Part shown: positions 9,659 to 18,417 of the stretch, piece by piece
Layout of the letters: each line of letters begins with the position of its first letter
Position numbering within the stretch: the stretch's first letter is position 1
From: Bondarzewia mesenterica
Lineage: Eukaryota > Basidiomycota > Agaricomycetes > Russulales > Bondarzewiaceae
NCBI GenBank assembly: GCA_004802705.1
Contig: SGPL01000411.1
Coordinates: 1 to 30,348, forward strand
Direction of reading: 5' to 3'
Length of the DNA stretch: 30,348 nt
Translations under genes and position numbers: made by a program
Notes under the pieces: generated by a model
What the model was told of the DNA's origin: nothing
The model's database searches: none
Seen by the model: only the letters and a program-made list of their open reading frames with translations

Positions 9659-11941
9659 ATGCATNCTCTTTCAATCTCTGGGCTTTTAGTCGTTGCNCTT
9701 TCAAGTCTCGCTGCAGGCAGGCTTCCCGATGGGCGTTTGCATGCAAACATGGCTCCTAGGCCTATCGCCCATCCCGTAACACCGCCCTCTGANGGTGTCG
9801 TTGTGCATGCGCGGACTGCCGCTACCATTCCGCCGTACACTACGATATATTACTTTGAACAGCTGATTGANCACACCAATGCCAGTCTGGGAACGTTCCA
9901 GCAGCGTTANTGGCATACATGGGAGTTTTATGAGCCTGGCAAGAAACCTCCTTTTATTTGCCAGCGTTATCTCACGGCCTTCTCTTTTTGATACAGGCGG
10001 TCCAATAATTTTGAACACACCCGGCGAAATAAATGCAGACGGTAGGTTGTTGACAACTAATACTANGGTCGCTCTCAATATCGCTCTATGTAGGGTACTC
10101 TGGTTATCTCACGAACTCGACTATCAATGGTCAAATAGCCCAGCAGCAAAGTGGGGCAACGATTGTGCTNGAGCATCGCTTTTATGGCTATTCGAACCCG
10201 CTCCCCGATTTATCTGTCGCCAGTTTGAAATATCACACAATTCAGCAGGCGATTGACGACCTTGAGTATTTTGCGAAGAACGTAATATTGCCTATGCCTG
10301 GCGGGGACGCGGTTGCGCCTGGTCAAGCGCCATGGATTCTGATCGGCGGCAGCTACGCTGGTAAGCACAGAAATTCAATATTGACGCCAAAATTTGGAAG
10401 TCTGATGTTGTGGGCTCAAGGTGCACTGACAAGCTGGACAATGGTCAAGTCAGTCTAGGAAAGTGNGATTTCGGTTTGCGCTGACATCCCGCTCCTAGCA
10501 AACCCGGATTATTCTGGGCTGGGTATGCGTCGTCCGGTGTCGTAGAGAGTATNGTGTAAGTGCTTTTCATTGTTNTATATGCATTCACCCATGTTTCATG
10601 TNCGTATAGCGACTACTGGGGGTATTTCGATCCCATTCGTCAATTNATGCCGCAGAACTGCTCGGCCGACGTCGAAGCCGTTATCGCTCATCTCGACTCG
10701 GTCTTTACCAATGGGACTCAATCTCAAATAAACACGCTNAAGGCGCAATTCGGTATGTCGGACGTCACGCATCTTGACGACGTCGCTGGTGCATGTACGC
10801 AAGTTTCCCCAAACCAGCTACATCAGGATCTGANATTGGGTGGGTTGTNCAGTGCGCAACAACTTGTGGGATTGGCAGTCTCTGCAGCCATCCACTGGTC
10901 CTGGCGCTCAATTCTTCCAATTCTGCGATGCGCTGGAAGTGAAGAATAGAGCCAGTGCTCCTCAGGCTGGTTGGGGTCTCACTTACGCTNTGAGTGCTTG
11001 GGGATCGTACTTCAAGAACACATATTATCNTCTCAGTATGTGGTCCGATTTTCTCACATGACGCAGATTATCATCTGACTGGTTGGCATAGTTTGCGGCT
11101 CCAGTGATGCAGAGTGAGTGGATTCAGGCAGCTAGCTGGNGGGATGAACAAATTGACAGATACCGTTCACNTTTTTCAGAGACTGCTTTGGGACGTANGA
11201 CACAACTCAATCCTACTGGACTGATACTGCAATTAATAATGCTGGGAGATCGTGGAATTGGATAGTGTATGCCTTCGCCCTTAGTTTGAAGTCTCAAAAT
11301 CTTCTAACCGTGGCGTACATCGATCCTTAGATGCAACGAAGTCGGCTTTTTCCAGGATGGTGCGCCGATCAATCATCCAACCCTTGTGTCTCGCCTCGTT
11401 CAGCCCANTGGAGATGAGGTACGAGGCTACGCTCACAAACTTGACCGACACCTCACGTTGATACTCATCTTATTGCATTAGAGGCAATGCGTGCAAATGT
11501 TCCAAGCCGCATTTAATTCACCGCCTGTTCCTAACGTGGNAAAGACGAATGCNGCNTATGATGGATGGAATGTTACGGTCGACCGCCTCTTCTTCGCAAA
11601 TGGCCAGCGTGAGTGATTCCCGTCANTTTTATTTCATTTATTTCGTTGTTTCTGAATTCGGTCTCGTAGGTGATCCTTGGCGTGAAGCAACTGTCTCCGC
11701 TGATGGTGCGACAACTGTCAGCACTGCGAGTCAACCTGTTGCAGTGGGTGACGGTTATCACTGNTCTGACCTCCTGACAAGAAACGCACCTGTGGACGCT
11801 ACGATTGCCAAGGTGCAGAGTGAGGCTCTGGCAAGCATGAAGACGTGGCTTGCAGACTGGAAACCGAGCAGTTCGAAACGGNGGCCTGATGTTATTGAAA
11901 GGAGGAGCGCAAAATGGTATCGGGAAGGGAGAGAGTCGTGA
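9659..11941 (+). CDS. Secreted serine peptidase, family S28 (lysosomal Pro-X carboxypeptidase/DPP-II type)
   Basis: Twelve exons: 9659-9938, 9997-10041, 10094-10360, 10421-10448, 10499-10555, 10610-10794, 10853-11035, 11092-11113, 11180-11266, 11331-11418, 11482-11608 and 11670-11941, joining to about 546 residues. The N-terminus has a signal-peptide-like core (LSISGLLVV..LSSLAAG). Family motifs in order: YYFEQLI.HTN, QQR.WHTWEFYEPGGPIIL, GATIVLEHRFYGYSNP, the nucleophile elbow GGSYAGALTSW, FWAGYASSGVVES, ANGQRDPW (catalytic Asp) and GDGYHCSD (catalytic His), so the triad is complete. S28 enzymes cut at proline; secreted fungal members help digest external protein. Intron 1 looks like a GC-AG intron. 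Several N fall in codons. A decayed copy lies just upstream. Confidence 0.92.
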
Positions 11942-12470
11942 ATTAAATGTACAATGCTGGCAGAACCGCTTCTTATACAACGTTAACGTTGATCTCTTTC
12001 ACTGTCAGACATAAGAATTTTGTGCCCGTATTCTTCAAAATCTGAGATCTTGACGTGATNTCTTCTCGAGGCTGAATCCGTAATATATTNNNNCCAATTG
12101 CANCCAATTGCATGCTGTCCTTAGATCTTTACTTGAGTAACNCAGAAGAGTTAGATCNGGACCTATCAGAANGTCATCAAGATGAGCTAAAGGNATGCTG
12201 AACACGTTNTATTTGAAAACGCGAGGAGAAAAAAGTTGCTGACCTGAATCAGCCGTCCAACGGCGCGCCCGGCCTAAGACACTCGGAGCCTCGGAGGCAA
12301 CTGCAGCTTGAACGCTTCAAGCTTGAACGTTGTAACGCTCGTTCATCATCATTGCGAGAGCTTCCTGGAGACAACTTCATTTGTGCTTATTGAGCTNACA
12401 AAAGTTTCACGGCTGGCTCAGGCTGGCTCCCTTCCTCACATTCCTCCGTACCTTGTCCAAAGCCTCCGAC
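11942..12470. other. Intergenic region between S28 and the B-box/DUF2009 gene
   Basis: Both flanking genes run on the plus strand, so this holds the S28 3' UTR and the promoter of the next gene. It contains an NNNN gap (12090-12093) followed by CCAATTGCA twice with one N between, which looks like a poorly joined read overlap. Confidence 0.5.
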
Positions 12471-14679
12471 ATGGAGACCACCGATACGCCCCAGGCCAAG
12501 NCCGCGTTTTCGCTTGCAAATATTCTAGATGGTGGAAATGAGGAGTTAGAACACCCCGGCGTGAGACCAGATATACCCGCAGAGGGATGGGACGAGGAGC
12601 AGACGGAGNCNGAGGCTGCAGCAGGATTCTGCGTCGAGTGTGAAGGTATGTCTGCACAAATTCCTCACAGCATTTNTCAAAGTATGTAATGAGTTGGATA
12701 GATCAGCCGGCGCAAGTTCATTGTGAGGCNTGTTTAGACGACTATTGCGAAGTATGTTTCGTCGCGCAGCATCGAAAAGGNTCGCGCAAGCGACATGCTA
12801 CGAAACCGCTCGACGGACAGCAAGGCAAGAAAGTCAAACTGTCCGAGAACGGTGCTACATCTTCCCACTTAAACAACGACAAAGTACGTCCTTTTGGGTT
12901 CTGATTTCAGAGAGATTTGACCCACACTCGTTAGATGGACACAGTAGAGGATGACGCGGATGAACTAGACGCAGAACTCGAGCGGCTATCGTCAGCGCCC
13001 ACTCCTGAAATCGTTCTCGGCTCGCAACCAACCCTTGGGAGCGACCCAGGCGAATGGTTCGTCGAACGCACAAAATACATACCCCTTCGCTTGACCCTCT
13101 CTGAGCGCAAATACCTCCGGCTTCTCGANGCCGCGCTCCAGGTGTCCGAGTANACAGACAAGATCGATACCCTTGGATCCTCACTGAGCAAGGCGAANCG
13201 CATTGTACACCAGATTCGCGAACTCTGTGCGGTGCTTGCAGGCCTCGTGCTTGCGGCGGANTACAAGCAGGGACAGGAGCTCTTCTCGGACCGCGATTTC
13301 CAGGCCAATTCGGAGTTCTATCAGCGTATATTCGAGCTTGGGCGTCGACATAAAATCACGAACCCGGATAAGATGCGGACGACGTACGGAAAACTGATCT
13401 ACATGCTCCAGGTGCGTTCTGATGAGTATGCTCATCAAANNTAGTGCGTGCTTATGGAGAGATTGTCNAGGACAGCCAATCTCCNGAAGTAAAGGATATA
13501 CTCAGCTTCTCNTGCGTGTCGCCNATTCAGACAGTCCANTCCCTTCTTGCGGAGCNCTCCGCGCTAGACCTGTTGCGTGACCCGTTGATCACCACCGCAA
13601 CGCAGGAGATCAATGCGGAAAAGCGCAGCCGACGCGAAATACAGAAGNACATCAAGTCGAAGGAGCGCGCGATAGAGGTGCTGTCTTCAAGNTACTCCAC
13701 ACGGGATCTTTCACNGGAGCAAGTCCGGCAAGCATTGTACAGCATTGGAGACAACCATGCCTTTTTGCGGGTCAACAGGGATCCNTGTGAACGCATGATN
13801 GGCTACTTGAAGCAATATTTCCACGCAACTCATCCCAAAGACAAAAAGGCGAGGGACAGCTTAGCCATCCGAAGTGGTAAAGGCGGCGCGCGGTTAAGCC
13901 ATGACCATTCCAAGCAGTATGCGTATGTNCTACAGAGCCTGACATTGTGGCGCGAGATCTTACACGGTTTGTTTTTATATGTTCTGACAAGTAACTGTCG
14001 TANNCTGATCANTTTCATTTTNAGACATGTTCCACTTGTGGTCGCTCGCNGAACAAGACTTACTGTCTGAAAAATGTCATGTACCGTCTGCGCGACACTG
14101 GACAGGGTCTCAACCGTGTTCAGGCGGCCCCAAAAACATCACGCATGATGCACGCTATTCTCCATCGTGCTCAGAAAAGTGTTGGTTCGTGGGTAGGATC
14201 GTCGGTCGTACACATGGGTGACCACAACGTACCAAACTCGCTCATGTTCATAGGTGCGCATTATCCCGATTGTTGTCGCGCCGGACTCTAATCTGTTTCG
14301 AGCAGATAAATACTCCCAGATATACCGCATTCTCCTCCCGATCTGCAATACCCTTTCTAAGCTGCCGAATATCTACTCAACGCCAGCACTCCGCACATAC
14401 ATCGACGCTGAATATGGTTCAATCGAAGGACTATACATGGAGATTCTTGGCGACTTCTTCCGGCATGCATTCGATGGGAGTGGTGCTGACAACTTCTATG
14501 ACGCTGGGAGCTGCATTGACGGGCGTCTCACGAGCGCGTGGAATTGGTGTGCGGGGCTAGAGAAAAAACGTTACTTTCATGTCTTCCTACTGACTGGTAC
14601 GTCCTGTTCTTTCATGGGTTGAGTTACGCGCTCATCTGATTTCCTTACAGGCTTTGTCGGTTTCGATGGCGAGTGGTGA
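12471..14679 (+). CDS. B-box zinc finger + DUF2009 (UPF0652 family) protein
   Basis: Exons 12471-12645, 12702-12883, 12935-13411, 13471-13966, 14025-14253, 14306-14596 and 14651-14679 would give about 625 residues. Residues about 54-95 form a B-box-like finger: CVECEDQPAQVHCE.C, then CEVC, then the ligand histidines in QHRKGSRKRH. The rest is the DUF2009/UPF0652 domain: RTKYIPLRLTLSERKYLRLL, FLRVNRD.CERM, SHDHSKQYAY, YRLRDTGQGLNRVQ, WVGSSVVHMGDHNVPNSLMF and the ending LTGFVGFDGEW. The family is conserved across eukaryotes and its function is not known to me. The frame breaks at the five-A run 14070-14074: upstream ends LLSEK, downstream resumes MYRLRDTG one base off, so one A is probably surplus. 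Many N lie in codons. It is followed by eIF3m 278 bp downstream on the same strand. Confidence 0.88.
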
Positions 14680-14957
14680 GGAATTTGATACTTTACAATT
14701 GATCTGTAGATTCTTGCCATTTCCGTTTTTTTCAATGGCGTGCCTAGAGCTATTATATACTTGAACGGTGTGACCAACAAATGATCGTGGATGCTAAGTA
14801 CCTTCACCGGATTGCAGTCGAGCAATCGAAAGATCTAGCGGTGACAAAACAAAAAACTCTTCCGCGAGGAAGGAAACGTGACCGCCGACCGACGGGTTGT
14901 TTGCTCTTGTTGATCAAAAGCTTCTATACTCGACCAGAACTTCAGAGGGAGAAAATT

Positions 14958-16669
14958 ATGGCGGTAACAGACTCTGTCTCCGTCTTTGCCGAAGGCACTT
15001 TCGAAGAACAGGTCAATCAAATTTACGTGCTAGGTCTAGTATGTTATTGACTGAACTTTGACCAGATCATAGAACTGGTCACTTACATTGCGCAGAGTAG
15101 ACCAGAGCTAGAACGGGCACCCTATGTCCAATCCGTGCAAGACACTTTGCTAGTAGGAGAGGGTGAGACACCATTGGCTGAAGATGAGGGGCGTCGAAGA
15201 CAGATTTTTTCAAACGTCCTGGGTGAGGTGAAGGGGCTGGGAGAGGGATCAGCACGAGGTGAGTGATTGTGCTCAGGATTCCAGCACTAGCTACAGTATA
15301 CTTACTTGTTTTTTGAATGGCAGAGATTGAAGGATTTTTCAACCTCTTGTACGCTCACCTGTTGATACTTTGGCCGACGGACTCGCCGGAGACGAAAGAG
15401 AATGTGTCTGAGTTATTGCAAGTTATCGCCTCGTCTCCCGCGGAGTCTAGTATCAAATATCGCATGTATGGCTTGACTCGTGAACATCTCATCCGAACAC
15501 CTCTCATTCATATATCTATCTTCAGACTCTCAAATCTTTTCAATGCTGTTCCCCGACGTTCCGCTCTCCGACTCCTCGTATACACCTCCATACTGAAACT
15601 TGCAAGCGCCAACGACGAGCCGGAAGTTCTGCAACTGTCGCAGGTGGATACCGAAAAATGGCTCAAGGAATGGGACATTTCTCCCAGTGAGAAGAGCGCA
15701 TTTCTCAAAGCTCTAGTCGATGCCTTCTCCAAGGCTGGTCATTTGTGCGCCTTTTCATCGATATATCCATTTCTGACCTTATCCATATTCCGGTCTTTCC
15801 TTCACCCGATCCCTATAGAGAATCGACGTACACATACAAGCTTGCCTATGTCCGTTCCCTCGACCCGTCTTCACCAGACGCCCAGTCTGCGGCTGTCGAC
15901 GTTATCGCGAATACCCTCTGCTACCCAACAATCTTCGATTTCGATCCAATATTCAAACTGGACGCAGTCCTCGCGCTAAAAGACCACGAGGTCTTCCAGC
16001 TTCTTCAGGTCTTCGTCAACGGCGGATTGGACGAATTGCAGTCTTGGCGGGACGGCCACGCCGGCGCTGTGGAGAAATATGGTGCGCAACCACGCTTGCT
16101 CAGTGATCATGCATCTTGTAATTCCCCACCTGCAAAGGCCTCGATCAGGATCAATTGGAACGGAAAATGCGTATGCTCTCTCTTGCAGCCCTTGGATACC
16201 AAAATATCGGCCGTGAGCTTCCTTACGCCAAAATCGCCTCTTCCCTCCAAGTTGAGGTTTCTGAAGTAGAAAAATGGGTCATCGATGGTACGTCAAATGT
16301 GCCGACTTTTATTTCTCTCGCCCAATGAACTATCCCCTTGGATACCTGTCTTCTGTAGTCATTCGCGCTGGCCTCCTCTCCGGAAAACTGTCTCAAACGA
16401 CCCAAACGCTCCACGTCGTCCGAGCCACTGCGCGCAGCTTTGAGCGCGAGCAGTGGGAGCTTCTCGAGCAACGCTTGAGCGCGTGGCGTGCAGGCCTTCA
16501 GAATGTTCTCGAGGTCGTCGCAAGCGCCAACAAGCGGAACGGTCCAGTGGTGGCATCTAGCGCTGCGTCTACTGAGGCTCAAGCAGATGCTGCTGCTGCA
16601 GGCGAGGGTGCTGCATCCGCAGACGTCAGCCCCTCAGGCGCAAGTCGCCGCTGCCTGATTTGTAGGTGA
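14958..16669 (+). CDS. Translation initiation factor 3 subunit M (eIF3m)
   Basis: Exons 14958-15026, 15066-15258, 15324-15465, 15526-15737, 15821-16081, 16138-16287 and 16359-16669 join to 445 residues. Family stretches: IIELVTYIAQSRPELE, GFFNLLYAHLL, SSIKYRILSNLFNAVPRRSA, KAFL-type helix SEKSAFLKALVDAFSKA, KLAYVRSLDPSS, DFDPIFKLDAVLAL, and a C-terminal PCI domain (KMRMLSLAALGYQNIGRELP, VEVSEVEKWVIDVIRAGLLS, REQWELLEQRLSAWRAGLQN). eIF3m belongs to the PCI/MPN core of eIF3, which promotes 43S and 48S assembly on the 40S ribosome. The chosen start gives the usual N-terminus (MAVTDSVSVF); the frame stays open upstream to an ATG at 14781, a basic 59-residue extension I regard as 5' UTR. The C-terminus is Ala-rich and ends in a short CLICR tail. 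Confidence 0.95.
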
Positions 16670-18356
16670 TACTGTTGTATTTCAGGCGAAAAAAAAATGT
16701 GGAGCTTTTTCGAGGTCCAGCATACAACTTGTGATCGATCCCGACTGAAAGACAGAAAAATATATGTTTTGAATTCGTGCTCATGCTGGCGAAATATGTG
16801 AGTTGGCAGCATACTTGATGACCTGTATTTCACAGTGGCTTGCGTTGTATGGGTCTGGACGGGGCATCAACGTCCTATCATTGTACAAAGGTAACTCTAA
16901 TGTGTAGTCCGTCAATTTCGACTTACCGTAAACACTGACTATTGGTCTGTTATTAGCCATCACGCCAGCTCTCATTAAAGGCAGTTCTGCGATCAGTGCA
17001 CTATGCTGTCCAAGACGGGCGACCTATTCCCATCCACAAGGGCAGCCGCGCCGGGGTGGCCTCGGTGGATTCAGCGAGGTTCATGGCGTTTGCCGAAACG
17101 GGGGCAATCAATTACTATTGACAAGGAGGTTTCGATGATATAAACAGGCATAGGAGTATTCCATGCAGTCAGACGACAGGTTGATTTTCATCCTCTCCAC
17201 TAGGGCGGGGAAAAAGACAGTGGGTCTACTTCATATTTTATGCTCTGTGAGTTGCGAGAAAGTCCTGGCAGTCAGATAATTGACGACATAACTATCATTT
17301 TGGCTTTTGGCGATTCATTCACGATGCATTTCTTTTCTTTTTGTCCGTCTCGATGCGATGTGGTTCCCATCATTTTGCTATGTTCTAAACCGTAATTGCA
17401 ACCTTAGCCGCGTGGTAATATGCCGTTCAGTAGGATGCACCGACGGATCCCAATGTGGAGGACGCCATGCGTACGACCTTTAGCAATGCAGAGGTGCGTA
17501 TTCAAGTGGCTTTCCTTTGTGGTGTCTGTAGAGTTAAATGATGTCGTGATCAGGCTGAGGAGATGAAGAGGGGAGTGGCTATATTTTCAAAGACTCTGAA
17601 GGACATCTTCAAGAACTAGATAGTGATGCCACCATGTGGGTTTTCTGATATATCGGGTATGCGCGTATCTACTTAGTCGCAGGTTTTATTTTCATAGTAG
17701 GGATTCGAATATGCATCTTATGAATTCAGTGGGGCGATATGCGTTTGTCACGGTGCAGCGTGAGAATTGACAAGACGTATCAATTCTGGGCGTGCCATGC
17801 TAGCCTCTTCCCCACCAATATCGAGTTTCTCTTCACCAGTTTGCCTCCCGGCACTACTGACTTGGTGGCCAGCCATGTCAAATTGATCTCAGCTGGGCTC
17901 GGACTACTAACGTGAACACGACTTCGATTTCTCATCACATAACGAGTCCGCACGCGTGGCGGAGTCCAAATTACAGACTTGCCATTTGCTTGCCGGTGCC
18001 ACCAAGTTCAAGTTAACTGAGCTCTTGTTTTATTGCAAGCTCTACACTGTGTCCACCGTCTGGGATAAGCAGCCCCCAATCGATACCTAGACGAGTAAGT
18101 GATATTCACCATTGGCACTATGCCCACCTCTGAGTTGGCACCTGGCCTATATTGTCGCCTCACGTTCACGCGTACAACCCCACCGGCAGGTCAGCTCAAG
18201 CCGCACCGATCCTGCTCTCCCCACTTCCAATGTAGGTCCCACGTTGCTTCACCTCTTTCTTTGCAAGCTGACGCGTGATCGAGCCACCTACGCAGCCTTG
18301 CCAGTGCCACAGAGCTGTCTTCCCACTTTTCGACCTGCATTGTCTTGATCTTCTAT
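16670..18356. other. Gene-poor region with orphan exon-like fragments
   Basis: No complete gene is seen in about 1.7 kb. Three fragments on the plus strand look coding: after an acceptor-like AAAG near 16984, VLRSVHYAVQDGRPIPIHKG and on to a stop near 17118; at 17431-17619, two pieces joined by a GT-AG intron, DAPTDPNVEDAMRTTFSNAE and AEEMKRGVAIFSKTLKDIF, ending in a stop; and near 17739-17914, an ATG-led frame containing DKTYQFWACHASLFPTNIEF. I do not recognise any of them. They may be remains of one or more decayed genes or exons of a poorly conserved gene. Confidence 0.4.
17431..17619 (+). pseudogene. Orphan two-exon 3' end of an unrecognised gene
   Basis: After an acceptor-like TTCAGTAG, an open frame reads DAPTDPNVEDAMRTTFSNAE to a GTGCGT donor near 17495. 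A 60-nt intron ends at GATCAG (17553), and the frame continues AEEMKRGVAIFSKTLKDIF, ending KN and TAG. The charged helical composition and the clean in-phase intron suggest genuine coding origin. No upstream exons could be assigned with confidence, so it is either a gene remnant or the end of a gene whose first part I cannot see. Confidence 0.35.
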
Positions 18357-18417
18357 ATGAAGCGCTCGCAGGACAAGATGGAGGAGAAAAACATCCTCTC
18401 CGAGGATCACTCTCCGT

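Noticed and set aside
9123..9689. 188-codon plus-strand open frame upstream of the S28 start
   Set aside because: Composition is not protein-like and it overlaps the S28 start in another frame.
17695..17720. TTCGAATCCC-like sequence resembling a tRNA T-arm/B box
   Set aside because: No A box, anticodon arm or acceptor stem could be folded around it.
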